Shown piece after piece: positions 26,074 to 39,039 of a DNA stretch of 64,000 nt. Every line of letters begins with the position of its first letter. The first letter of the stretch is position 1. The DNA is from Aquila chrysaetos chrysaetos. Its lineage: Eukaryota > Chordata > Aves > Accipitriformes > Accipitridae. The DNA lies in assembly GCF_900496995.4 (NCBI RefSeq), contig NC_044006.1:59999204-60063203 (forward strand). Direction: 5' to 3'. A model generated the notes under the pieces. The model made no database searches. It saw nothing but the letters and a program-made list of their open reading frames with translations, and was not told the DNA's origin. Position numbers and translations under genes: made by a program.

Positions 26074-26664
26074 TGTCCTGGTTTTGGCTGGGACAGGTTT
26101 AATTTTCTTCCTAGTAACTGGTACAGTGCTGTATTTTGGATTTAGTATGAGAATAATGTTGATAACACACTGATGTTTTCAGCTGTTGCTAAGTAGTGCT
26201 TATCCTAAGGCAAGGATTTTTCAGTTTCCCATGCTCTGCCAGTGAGGAGGTACACAAGAAGCTGGGAGGGGGCATGGCCCAGGACAGCTCACCCAAACTA
26301 GCCAAAGGGATATTCCATACAGTAGGATGTCATTCTCAGTATATAAACTGGGGGTAGTTGGCCAGGAGGTGCTGACCGCTGCGAGGGGACGAGCTGGACA
26401 TTGGTCAGTAGGTGGTGAGCAATTGCATTGTGCATCACTTGTTTTTTTCTTGGGTTTTATTTCTCTCTGTTATCTTCCTTTGCATTACTATTATTATTAT
26501 TACTATTATTTTTATTATATTTTATTTCAATTATTAAACTATTCTTATCTCAACCCATGAATTTTACTATTTTTTTATTCTCCTCCCCATCCCACCACGG
26601 GCAGGAGAGGAGTGAGCAAGCGGCTGCCTGGTGCTTAGTTGCCAGCTGGGGTTAAACCACGCCA
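26074..26664 (+). mobile_element. solo LTR of an endogenous retrovirus, older copy
   Basis: A 591-base LTR from TGTCCTGG to ...AACCACGCCA, with canonical TG...CA ends. It is homologous along its length to the LTRs at 51.4 and 57.7 kb. Flanking 5-base repeats are ACAGG (26,069-26,073) and AGAGG (26,665-26,669), a target-site duplication with one mismatch. TATATAAA at 26,340-26,347 is a likely promoter box. A run of ATT units (26.48-26.53 kb) lies before the ATTAAA polyadenylation signal. No internal viral genes are present. It is clearly more diverged than the other two LTRs. Confidence 0.9.
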
Positions 26665-26935
26665 AGAGGGCAGGTACAGCATGTAAACACTGCAGTATTA
26701 TCTAGCACCCTTCACTCAGGGACAGTGCATTAACAGAAACCCAGAGGTGAAATAAAGCTGCTGGGGCAACTGCAGGTTAACATGTCAGCTTTGGCTGGCG
26801 GGACGATACACATTTGAGAAGGGATGCTGTCAGGCTCACTTACTGCAATCCAGCTACCAGGACAAAGCATTTGCAGCTGTAGAAAGAGCACAACAAATTC
26901 TGGAGCTAATCATAGCAGTAATGGCTTGAGTAAAT

Positions 26936-28238
26936 ATAGAATCATAGAGTTATTCAGGTTGGAAAAGACCTTTAAGATCACTGAGTCCAACCATTAACCT
27001 AACGCTGCCAAGGTCCACCACTAAACCATGTCCCTAAACACCACATCTACACGTCTTTTAAGTACCTCCAGGGATGGTCACGCAACCACTTCCCGGGGCA
27101 GCCTGTTCCAATGCTTGACAACCCTTACAATTAAGAATTTCTTCCTAATATTCAATGTAAATCTCCCCTGGTGCAACTTGAGGCCATTTCCTCTTGTCCT
27201 ACCGCTTGTTACTTGGGAGAAGAGACCAATGCTCACCTCGCTACAGCCTCCTTTCAGGTAGTTGTAGAGAGCGATAAGGTCTCCCCTCAGCCTCCTTTTC
27301 TCCAGGCTAAACAACCCCAGTTCCCTCAGCCGCTCCTCATAAGACTTGTTCTCCAGACCCTTCACCAGCTTCCTTGCCCTTCTCTGGACACACTCCAGCA
27401 CCTCAATGCCTTTCCTGTAGTGAGTGGCCCAAAACTGAACACAGGATTTGAGGTGTGACCAGTGCCGAGTACAGGGGAACAATCACTTCCCTAGTCCTGC
27501 TGGCCACACCATTTCTGATACAAGATGCTCATGTTCACAGCCATGCCCAGACCATGTCTCCACATTCTGAACACAGTATTCGAGGTGCGGCCTCACCCGT
27601 GCCGAGTACAGGGGGACGGACGATCACTTCCCTGTTCCTGCCAGCCACACTATTTCTGATGCAAGCCAGGATGCCGCTGGCTTTCTTGGACACCTGGGCA
27701 CACTGCTGGCTCATATGCAGCCGGCTGTCAAACAGCACCCCCATGTCCTTTTCCTCCAGGCAGCTTTCCAGCCACTCTTCCCCAAGCCTGTAGCGCTGCA
27801 TGGGGTTGTTGCGACCCAAGTGCAGGACCCGGCACTTGGCCTTGTTGAACCTCATACAATTGGCCTCGGCCCATCGATCCAGCCTGTCCAGATCCCTCTG
27901 TAGAGCCTTCCTACCCTCAAGCAGATCAACACTCCCTCCCAACTTGGTGTCATCCACAAGCTTACTGAGGGTGCACTCGATCCCCTCGTCCAGATCATTA
28001 ATAAAGATATTAAACAGAAAACTGGCCCCAATACTGAGCCCTGGGGAACACCACTTGTGACCAGCTGCCAACTGGATTTAACTCCACCACAACTCTTTGG
28101 GCCTGGCCATCCAGCCAATTTTTCACCCAGCGAAGCGTACGCCTGTCCAAGCCATGAGCAGCCAGTTTCTCCAGGAGAATGCTGTGGGAAACAGTGTCAA
28201 AGGCTTTACTAAAGTCCAGGTAGACAACATCCACAGCC
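26936..28238 (-). mobile_element. CR1 LINE, 1.3 kb, with chimeric internal structure
   Basis: Read on the minus strand it starts at 28,238 in the RT domain (VVYLDFSKAFDTVSHSILLE-like), continues through a DD box (LVDDTKL) and the ORF2 C-terminus, and ends with the ATAGAATCATAGAG tail complement at 26,936. Between about 27,435 and 27,665 the same roughly 90-base ORF2 segment occurs twice (27,435-27,524 and 27,567-27,665). The copies are separated by about 40 bases that match pre-RT CR1 sequence out of order. The part from 26,936 to about 27,566 closely resembles the 56.9-57.55 kb locus, including its left flank. Frameshifts and stops make the element dead. Confidence 0.93.
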
Positions 28239-29584
28239 TATATAAGGCTATTTGAACTGCTGAAAGAAGGGGACCAGACAAGTTCTAGAAAGACTTATTT
28301 GACTTTGTGTGACTTCAGAGCAAAACTTGATCCAAAGGTAGAGATGAAGGAATCTTGGGTAAAAGAACAGGTGTTGCTTATTCTCTTGGATTTATCTATC
28401 ATAAAAAGTGGTATTTCAGCATTTACAGTTCTTTCAGATTAATGTCTAAATTAGTTTTAGAAAGTAGAAAAGACTCTCTGGTGAGATTTGTAATAAACAT
28501 CAGTGCAAAAGTTCACATTGTGACCTTAACAAACTGTGTGTCTGTATGTCTGTGGATGGACATCCACCTCTGATAGGCCTTACCTATCACTCAGAGCAAA
28601 TACTCACCATTCAGTTTACTGTGTTGCCCTTTGGGGCACCCTCATTTCCTACAGTATTGTCAGGAGCCACAAAGTTATTGTAAGGAAATTACAGGCTTAA
28701 CATTAGCTGCAACCTTTGTCACAGGAAAAACTTAGACAAGACTCTCAGAAAAAACTATCACAGGCAGCCAGCATCTCATTAGAGGAAAAATCTGGCCAAA
28801 TGTGAATTTTTTATGGAGAAGTTTGAGCCCTCTGGCATAAGTATAGATGCAAAAGGTGTGAATAAATCAGAGGGTAAAATAACTGCTATAAAATCTTTTC
28901 TTGCAAACATTACACCAGGGATCCCAGATATTACTTTTCCCTAACGCTTATATTTTTCATCCATCAGAGTTTTTTCAATGTGATCTAATGCTGCAAATCC
29001 TGAAAGGTCACTGGTTGTAGGTGGATTTATATCCTTCTGTTATTTCAAATAGAAATACAGCACTGAACTTTGTGTGTTTGGCCCTTTATATGTCTTCAGG
29101 AAATTCTAGAAATGAAATACTGATGGATAACACAAATCCTGTAATTAACCTCTGCTATTTTAGGGAGAAAGAAAACTGCTAGTGAAAATGAAATGAGCTA
29201 CTTAGAAGTAAAATCTTGTAGACTGGAGGAATTGACAGTGAAACCAAGGGTACCCTCAGCCCAAAGACACTACAAAGGGAATTAAGAGAGGAATTATTAG
29301 GAAAAAGTGACATACCCTGTGGTGCAAGGATGACAGAGGAGTGAAGCAAGTGTGTGCTACATGATATCACAATTATTTCAAATGCTTCTGTATCTATCAA
29401 CAAGCATCCACAGCTATGTTTAGATCATATATAAACCACAGACCTGAGTACTGAGATTTCCTCTCCAATACAGAAGAGTGTAAGTATAAACTTTACTGGG
29501 GAATGAGCAGACTAATGGAGAGGCAAATGCTTCTCTTCAGTAAAGCAGCATTAGTGTGTTAGTATGAGTAATCTGGGAGGGAGA
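28239..29584. other. unique intergenic DNA
   Basis: AT-rich sequence with no recognised gene, RNA or repeat family. Confidence 0.5.
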
Positions 29585-29900
29585 AAGCTCCTGAGGGACC
29601 TGAGGAGAGAACACAAGAATGATCAGAGGTCTAGAAAATATGACCCGAGAAAAAAAGCTTGAAATTCCTGTGGTAGCTCAACCCGGAGAAGGGAAGACTG
29701 AAAGCGGTTATGTGAAAAATCTAAATGGTACCTGCAAAGAGGAAGGAGTGAATAGTTCACCATGTCCACTGTGTTGGCACAAGAAAAATAGGCTGATTGC
29801 AACAGGGATAAGCAAGGACAGGGAGCAAGGCTAGGGGTGCAGGGGTCGGGTTGCTTGGGAAGGCTGTGGGAGCTCCACCACTAAGGAATTTTGAGAAATT
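29585..29900 (+). mobile_element. ancient CR1 remnant
   Basis: Degenerate but recognisable CR1 C-terminal coding text: AGAATGATCAGAGGTCTAGAAAATATGACC followed by GAGAAAAAAAGCTTGAA and CCCGGAGAAGGGAAGACTGAAAG. The 3' part fades out near 29,900. Much more diverged than the other plus-strand copies. Confidence 0.6.
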
Positions 29901-32900
29901 ATTTAATCCTAGAACAAGAACTATACTTCCGGTGTGCATTTTAGTGGCAAAAGTGAATGACTGAGTACAGCAGGGCAAGGTTTTAGGGAAATTATGATTT
30001 TCAAAACTGACGTAGAGGTACAGACAGGGAAAAAGAGAGAAACTGAGTGCCAAACCTCTGGGCTAGACAAAATTGGTTGCCACTGAAAACAAGGATGAGT
30101 AAGAAATCTTGGGGCATAAATCTTTTTCCAATGCTATAACTCACCAGGATCTAGAGAGCTGTGCACTAATTTTAACAGTGTTTGCAGTCTGGTATTCTTT
30201 GATGTTGAAAGAAAATTTCCTATGAAACAGAACTAGCTAACAGGGCCCTTCTGCCTCTGGGATAAAAAGGAAGGGAGAAGCAGTACAGAAAAGATTAAAA
30301 ATGATGTGGGGAAAGCTATGAAAGGCACCAGGAAACCCAGCTGAAGACTAGACTATGCAAATGCAGACCAGATGTAAAATGAGAAGCTGGGGCACGAAAG
30401 ATGACAGGTGTTGCACAGAGATGAATAATTCCTGCAAAGATTAAGAGTGGCCTCTGCCTATAAAAAAGGGAAAAAAGAGGAAAAAAAGAAAAGCTTGCAA
30501 AGCTGCAGAGAGAATAGCAGGGTGCTGGTGAATTCTAAAGATGTGGGAAACGAATATGAAATGACATGGAAAGAAAGACAATGGGGAAGATAACGAAGAG
30601 GAATGAGAGAGAAAAGGAAGAACTATGAGATTTAAAACCTTTACTACCATATATTATTGCTTCCCAATAAAAAGTGCTATTATCAGGGTGCTGCCACCAG
30701 AATCAACAGAAGGAAGGAGAAGAAGGGAGATAGCAAAGATGGAAAAGCACCAGGAATTTACAGAAGATTTGAAGGAGAGAGTGTTCAGATGACAAGAAAT
30801 GGAAGACGGTAAGAGGTGGTGGACTGGCAAAACTGAATGCGGGAAAGGGATCAAAGAGGAAACATCCAAGAGTTGGCTGCAAATCAGAATGCAGAGAGGG
30901 GGACAGAGGGACCGTGTCTGTTTAGAGAGGTGCGTCTGAGCTTGAAATGACTGAATGTATGGGGTGAAAATAGGAAAGACAGGAACAAAGTCCGATGAGA
31001 GTTGTAAGCTATGTCTGCAAAATGGCCAGGGACCACTCAGAGACTGACTGGCCCCGGTGCAGCTTGCACCTGTAGGGCTAAATGCTTTCAGACCACTGAA
31101 CAGGGTGGCCACTTTCAGTAAGCCTGTGGGGAATGGTCCAGGTTGGCATTAATGCCCAAACACTGCCATGGAAATGGTGCTGAGCAAGGCCAGCAGCCTC
31201 CCAGGGTCCACACTACCTGTGCAGGCTGGGTGCTGCTGCTCAGGACTGTGCCCTTGCTCCCCTTGTCACAGATGGCCCCCACAGGGGCCAAAACTCCAAG
31301 GGATGAGGAAGATGAAAGGAGTATGGGGGGTGGTCTACCATTGCTACTGATAGGACCACACCAGCTTCCGCATCCTCATTCAAAATAAAGTGGCTACAAG
31401 CAGAATATATTAAGCTGCTGAGTGGGGTCATGAGTTAAAATCCTGTTCAGGTAAATACAGCATCATCACACCACTGCCAAAACCAAAGGTAATCATTTCA
31501 GCTAACAGGAAGATGCAGAATTGAGTCCAACTGGCATAAATGTAAAATATATGCATAATGCATAATCCTGGGGTAACAGAAATGAAAATAGACTTGGTAT
31601 CATTCCACTTTGCTAAACATGGAGATTATCTTCTGTTTGCAATAGGAATTTATCAAGTCTGATGGCCTCGAGCAAAGTGACGGGTGAACATCTGCAGCGT
31701 AGTGAACAGCAGTGGAAAGCACAGCAGAGCTGGCTAGCCACTACACACCTTTGTGGAGCTCACAGGGTGCATTAAAAATAAAAGTACTGCAAGGTTCAGT
31801 CAGAATATGTGCCCTGGACTTCAGCTGACTTAACCCTTACCTCTCAGCACTGCAGTCTTTGTTATAGCCAGCAGGCACTAGTCCTGGGCATAACAGCAAC
31901 ACTGAAAGAGCTCTTCCACCTGTCTTATCTCCTCCTCCTTCCCAGCCATGCGAGCCAGCTGCACCTTCCTCTTCTTGTCCTCACAAACGGTTGCTGTGAC
32001 ATTAGCTCAGCTGAGCAATGGAGTCTTTCAGGGTTAAAAATGTAGGTGGGATAAGGGGGTTGGTGCAGAAAAGGAACATGGTTAGGACAGTGTCACAGGG
32101 TTGAAAGTGTGGATGCATGTGTGGGTACACACATAGATGAGTACATAGGAGTGCAATGGAAGAGACAAAAGCAGAGAACTTAATTAGTATCAGAGGATCA
32201 TAGCTATTAAACAGAATATGAAGATAAGGGAAGGAAAGAGATTTTTTTTTTCAGTGTTGGATTATTTTTGCAGCATTTGATAGTTTAATGAAGGTACCTG
32301 GTGTGTTTGGTATGTGGCATTTCATTAGTACAAAAGCATTGTCATTCACAGCAAAGAAAAAGGCAGTAGGAGAAGTATCTGCAGCACCTCTCCCAGAGAT
32401 AAGTTGTGTGGTGTTCCCTCCTCCTTTTACAGTGCCTGGGTCTCAGGCAGACCTTGGTGAACCCCAGCCAACAGTATGCAATCTTATGCTTGGGTCAGGG
32501 TGGGGTTGCTGGGATATATGGTCCTAAAGACAGGCCCCTCCTGGCTGAGCCTGTGCGAGGTTGAAAGGTAACCCTGACACAGGGACACTGAGAGCCTGCA
32601 GAGAGCAGGTATGATGGGTTTTAAGCAGATGAAGTGAATTTTACCCAACAGGTACATCAAAATGACAAGTGAAAATTTTTCATTTGGGCAGAGGTAGTGA
32701 AAGGAGACTCCTACTGCCTTAAATTGCAGAGACGGTGGGACGCGAGCCAGCTGCAGGCAGCTGAGTTTTTCATTTTTGTGTAGCATAAGCTACAGTACTT
32801 TGCAGGCTCTGAAGACATACTTCCTTTCTCTTCCCATTTTTAGTGTAATGGAGCCCTAAAGCCAGCTTGCCTTCATTCTTCAATCTTCATTTGTCGTGAT

Positions 32901-35900
32901 TGTTTCTATACAGCCTTTGTGGAGATTGAAGTGCCAAAGTTACAGAATGTTTTTTCTAGAGTTAGGAGGAAAGCTATTACAGCTGATTTTAGCTTTAGGG
33001 AAAGAATGAACTCACCAAGTATCACAGCTGATTTTTACAGAGAAACGTTTCTTCACAAACTAATTGAGCATATTTAATTAAAAAAAGCATTAAACCCCCT
33101 TAAGTACAATATTTCTGCCTTAAATAAAATTACAGAAATTCAGATGGAATGGCTGGAAGAGGAAAAAATTATCAAGTCTCATATTTGATTTCCCTTACTG
33201 CTTCTTGTTGGCTCACTGAGCACATTCACTTTTTCATCAAAATGGTCACCAGAATTTTGTTCTGCTCTGTTTGTTACAGAGCATCACAGACGCTGCAGAT
33301 CTTAGGAAAAATCTATTCTCCCTCCTTCTCCCGATGTGTTAAACTGCCATCTTGTAAAATGAACTAACCTTGCAATTTGGTATTAAAATAAACTGCTATA
33401 CCAGTCATTTTTACAGCAGGAACAAAATTTAAGAAATGAATGCTGATACGCCCACACAAATACACATACATGCACACACTCCCACACACAGCCATCCAAA
33501 GTGAAGACTGAGTTCCAGCTTCTGTATAAATTTGATCTGGGTTGTGCTCATTTCGGATGTGGAAATCTGTAGGTTTTGTGGAAAATGCCTCAGAACAGTG
33601 TGCAGGGCAGTGATAACACATTTGCAGAAGGGCAGTATAAATAGCAGATCTGAGATAAGATGGCTGATAAGTTCTGGCTTATCAAACAGAAGATGCCTCT
33701 CCTGTTTGTGGAAGAGAACGGATGCATTACATATCTTTTAACATAACTCTTCGAGATCTGTGAGGAAAAAAAGTAAAATGTTGTGAATTGCCCAAATCTA
33801 AAGAGTCCAACTCTCACTTTCCAAAATGATTTTTAACTAAAACATCGTGATTCAAAAGAATCAGTGGTGCATAGGCTGCTCTTGCTGAAAATATTAGCTG
33901 CAAATGATTGATGCTGAGAGCAAAGCTGAAGGTTATGTATCTTCTAATCACAGCAGGGTAAAACTACAAGACATTCTCTTGCAAGTAAGTAAAAAACAGA
34001 CATTGACCTGAATTGTCCTCAGCATAGTTATGTGTGAAGGGTGCCTATTTTCCACAAATCCTGTCCAGCAGCATGGGATGGATGTACTTGAGCTGTCTTT
34101 ACAGTATTATCCAGCTGCTGTTTCAATCTACATAACATGCCCCAAGGGCGGACAGAGTGAAGGACTTAGGACTTACAGTGTCAAGAGTTGTGAGCCATAT
34201 CTTCCACTCTCTTTCATTAAATGTTTGCAAGGGACAACATCAGTCCAGTGCAGAACTTGATGGTGTGTTTCCTTTGCCAATGTATGCTAAAATACCAGCT
34301 CTGGCAAAATCTGTGGGTGGTTTACTATTGATTGCAGTTTAGATAGATTTTAGCCTTTGCATCTACTTGAAGGTGGAGTTTAGACAGACCAACTAAAAAA
34401 AAGTGTATTTTGAATACAGAAGCAGCACTAACAACAAAGTATTTGCAAAAATAGGTACCTGGATTATCTTACTACCACCAGTCATTGTATTTTTACCTCT
34501 CTGAAAGCTGTCGTTGCTGTTTGAATGAATTACCTGGAGCTGGCTGGTTTCTCTTACAGCTACTGAAAGTCTATTTTATATGAAGAACTGTATGTCCTTA
34601 TGTAGGTTGCCCAGAATCAGTAAATCTACTGTATCTCAGTAATGGTAAAGGAAACTTATGCCTGGCAAAAATATTGTATGTCTCTGAAAGCTGGCGGACT
34701 GCCTTTCACACCAGGTAGAGCTGCACAGGGGACACAGGCATTTTGCAAGTCTTCTTGCAAGTCCTGTTACATATGTTTTGCTACAGTGAGTGGTCCATTA
34801 GTTATGCTCTTGGAAAAGGACACGCTGATATGGCTTCCTTGCATTTAGTCATTCGGTGCAGCTGAGTAGGGAGAGACACCAGTTTAACAAGTGATCTAGC
34901 TCATAATTCTCTTTCTGGAGCACAGTGGGGATCAAGAAGGATATTGATTCTTGGGGTGTTCTGTCTTACTGTCTTGGCTACCTGAGCTCCTTCTGCTCAG
35001 TGTTTTTGTGTGTAGACTCACAATTGAGTTTGCAGACTACAGTCTGTGAACATTGCACACACAGTACCTGGATGTATGGGCTTTCACCTAAAATAATGAT
35101 TTGTATTTAGCAAATATCATCAGTTTATTAGCTGAAACCTGTATATGAGCAAAATGTCCTTGAAGCTGTAACTTAACATGTAACTCTCATACCTTTGTTT
35201 TGACTTTATTATTTGAATTGCCTTAGAAAAGGAATTGAGATAATCAATGCAAAAATGGAACCACTGACAATAATATGTCTTAGGGAGAGGAACTTAAGAA
35301 TAATGTTAGGTGAGTAGAAAACCAGTTATCTTTCTTTTCTATTTCTGTGAAGTACATTTTTTTTCTCATGTGAAATCATCACTCTTTCTAGAGAAGGTAA
35401 ATTGAAATGTTCTTCTGGAATAGCTTTCCTCTTGACCATAATGGTTGAATCCTCCCTCTACCTCATCCGCATTAGCTTCCAACCTTTTTGGAAGCCACAG
35501 ATTTGTAGAATCAGTGGGCAACAAGCACTTTCTCCTCAGTGTCATCCTTGCTCAGTTGAAGAATAGATTTGAGTGTCTCCAGTTTTACAGAAATGTACAG
35601 AAATTCTCTTCTGCTTTTGAGCTGACATTAATTTTGAAGAGGATTCTAGAGGAATGCTGGATTGGCTGAAGAAATTTCTTAATTTATAGGGATTTTTTTC
35701 CAAGTTCAAAGACCAAAAGCTCTTATCCCCACAAGACCTTTTTACCATCTGTGTGAAGGATGTAGCTCTGTGCATCATTATTCACTACAGATCCTAGTGA
35801 CCAGTGATCCACATCAGGAAATATGAACACCACAGCTGCAAATAAAGGCATTAGTGATAACAGTCTCAGTGGAGACCTGCAAAGTGTATTTGCCAGTCTG

Positions 35901-36181
35901 CTCCTATCCATTGTTTGCCTTCGTTCTTCATGTCATGCCTCTCTCTTCAATGCCAGAGGACTCCTGAGTCTGGATCAACTCTACAGAGTTCCCACCCCGA
36001 TACTGCTGTGGCAAATGGCTGTGTAATCTTGCTTGCCTGCTGTTCTTGTTTTATAGGTTTTGTACAACTATTGAAGACTGCCCTAGGGTTATCCAGCCAT
36101 GTGCCCTCTTGTCCATTAACACTGCTTTCATAAATCAAAAAGATGGGTGTTTCAGAGCCTTGTATGTATGACAAGAGGATG

Positions 36182-36208
36182 TAGTATTAGTATTAGTATT
36201 AGTATCAG
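36182..36208 (+). repeat. (TAGTAT)n hexanucleotide microsatellite
   Basis: About four units of TAGTAT, then an interrupted copy (CAGTAC) and TATTATTATT. Confidence 0.9.
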
Positions 36209-37818
36209 TACTATTATTATTTCACTGTATTGCCTTCCAGCACATTACCTTTCTCCTCCAGAATGTAGTCTGGCTGTAGTCAAGCAGAGCCTCTCTTTTT
36301 ACAAATTATTTAAAAAAGAGTCAGAAACTGAAATTTCCTTGGCTCCTCTTTCTCCTTCCCTCTCTGATATCATCGGTATTTCCTTCTCATTCACCGGTAA
36401 TAGGAGTCAGAGTATCTATTGTATCTCACCTCTGCCTTCATCATTGAATGTGGCACGGGGCAGGACAGGAGTAGACAGAGGGTAATCTGGTTTTCTTGGG
36501 GAGATCTTGTTTTTTCCAAGAAGAAAAATAAAAAGCAGCATCTTAACTGAGATTTTATTTTGAATACTTTATCAGCATGGAAGCAAGGGCTGCCTCAGAC
36601 CTCAAGGTCCATGATCAGTAGCTTCTGCTGTTTACTTCTTATTTCAAGTGGACAGCTCTGCATCGAACAGCAGAGCTGTTAAAAGGCTAATACCCACTTA
36701 ACAACACAGTATAAAGCAACTATTTCCAAACAGAACTTACTTTGAGATTGTGATTTAGCTCCCAATTAATTCAAATGATTCCTCCCTTTGAAGTTTATTT
36801 TCATTAGCTGACATCTGCAGATTCTTAGAACAAAATGTAACAGGATATAGGTTTTTGAAACATTTTAATAGGAATTCTGGATTTTGCCTTCCATATGTAA
36901 GGCAAGTGGGCAAATACTTATCTATATAAATTCATATAATTTCATTGGCTTCAGTACAGATATGCTAATCTACATCACATGACAATTTGTTCTATTTTAT
37001 GTAACTGAAAGCAAATACAGGATGATTTTAGCTTTGAAATGTATTTGAAAAAAGTCATTGGTAGAATAATTGGGAGGAAGAACATTGAATCCAGACATAT
37101 AGTTAAATCCAAAGTAGCTACCATGCCATCATATTGTATGTCACACCTTTGAACATTCAAAAAAAGTTTACAATGCCCTAAATCCCAAACAGAGAGAAAG
37201 CAAGGAAGAAAACAACAGACAGCATTTTACTGCTGTACAGACTGGATTAGGATAAGAGGTTCTGATTTTGGCAGGATACTGTACATTCATGGTTTATTGC
37301 TTGATAAAAGAATTAGTTTTGTTGAGATATTGTTGGAAATACTATGAATGTTATTCTTGTCATAAGAGAACAAAGAAACCCGCCTTGCCTGTGCTCTTAT
37401 CCTGCAGGTTATTCTTCCCTGATAGTTCTGAAGGATGTACATTAAGCTGTTAAAAAGCATTGTATTGATTAGGATGCTCATTATAATCAACTGGTCCATT
37501 ACTGAAGGCAAGGTGCTTCTAGGAAACTTAGCTACTCAACATAACATGTTGTAGTTTAGATTTAATTTTCCTGATGCTTATAATTTTTTTTTAAATTTTA
37601 CTTTTCAGGTGATTCCTCCTTTATCTTGTTTTAGTGCATTTACATTTTATTCATTTTTTGCCTGCTCCATTCTTGCCCTGACCAGCTGCCAGTTTGCTGT
37701 TAGGCTGTCTTCTCAAAGTTGTGGTTTTGAAGCTCTTACTGAGAAGGGTCTCCATCTCTCACTTGCCACAGAAACATTCTAGGTGCCAGCTATTAATCCG
37801 AAGGTGAGCAATACCACC

Positions 37819-37959
37819 ATGTCTAGCTGGGCTTTAGCAGACATCCATTACTCTGTATCCAAATACATGACTGAAGTGGCTAAGCACAAGAAGTATTTTT
37901 ACCCTCTGAATGAGAGGCTGCAGTTAAACGACGCTCTTGCTGCAGCTAAAACAGATTAA
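37819..37959 (+). other. 46-codon small reading frame with strong Kozak context (unproven)
   Basis: The ATG is in the context ATACCACCATG. It is followed by 45 sense codons and TAA, with an unusually ordinary protein composition (starts MSSWALADIHYSVSK, ends LNDALAAAKTD). Splice-donor-like AGGTGAGC words occur both 15-20 bases before the ATG and just after the stop. I do not recognise the peptide. In-frame upstream sequence is open back to a TAG at 37,780. It could be a fossil coding exon, a small peptide gene or chance. Confidence 0.15.
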
Positions 37960-39039
37960 CAGGTGAGCGAGCACTCCCCCTCCACGTATGTTACAGCTCT
38001 CCCAGGGATGGCTGAGTGGCTGAGCTCAGCTGTTCATTCTGCTGCAGAGGCCAGGGATTTAGGCTAGCTTTTAGGCTTCATAACATAGTGACTGAAACAC
38101 TAATTAATCTCCTTTTGGATACAGCACTGAGTCTTCTACCATTATTAGGGGTGTTGCTCACTTAATGTCCTTGCTTAGCACAACATTTATACTGGAAATT
38201 ACGGGGAAGTGGGATTCACTCTGTGAAGGCAGCCTAGGTACTATGCTAGTAATCTATTCCATTTGCTGTACTCTGCCTTTATTGCCACAGACATTTCTGG
38301 TTTACCTTTGTTTTAATTTAAAATAGAGAAATTAATGGAAACTGGCTCAGGGATCTGACTGCTATTAGTATGTATCCTGAGTTGCAGTTTTGCTCTCCTT
38401 AGTGTAAGTGCATTATGCTGCGTGTCCTTGCAATGGAGTCTGAAGGTACCAACAACTCTCAGTTATATGTGGGCAATGTCTCCCAGCATTCAAATAATTT
38501 CTGTAAAGTACAAGCAGAATGGACAGTGTTTGCAACCTTAACTTCAGCATCGCCTTATCTTTTCCCAACTGTGAATAAGCTTACAAAGCTTTTGAATAGT
38601 GTTTATTTAAAATGCAGAGTCTGCATCTGCATATTAGATACATCTGCATATCAGACGAAAGTTCTCCATAAACAATTAGGGGTCAAGGCCATCACTACGT
38701 TGTCTGACAGACAATTTTCTCCTAATCTAGAATAACATTTTCTGTTGGAGATAAGATGTGGTCTTTCAAAAATATACTACTGCTTGCCATTTCAAGTGTT
38801 TGGGAGGAAGATTCTAAGGTTGGAAAAAAATCATACTATGTATTTTCAGAAAAAGAGAAGAGAGAGATTATAAAGAAGCTCATGAAACAAATATCACCAG
38901 GAAGATTCAGAAAAAAACTATTAAACTACTTTTTAGTAATCACCTAGAAAATAATAAATTGATTAAAATTAGCCAATGTAAGATTGTCAACAAAACTCCA
39001 TATGAAACAAACTGAATTTTTTCTTTGATTCATAACTGA

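Larger units (their letters stand above)
29901..39039. other. unique intergenic DNA (gene desert)
   Basis: About 9 kb of AT-rich sequence without a recognised gene. Small items are a CA-rich tract at about 33,455-33,490, an AGTATT hexanucleotide array near 36.19 kb, and a 46-codon reading frame at 37,819-37,959 with a strong start context. Open frames elsewhere are short and featureless. Confidence 0.5.

Noticed and set aside
38415-38735. 106-codon plus-strand open frame
   Set aside because: No family resemblance, no repeat in its sequence and no flanking splice signals that would make a gene model.
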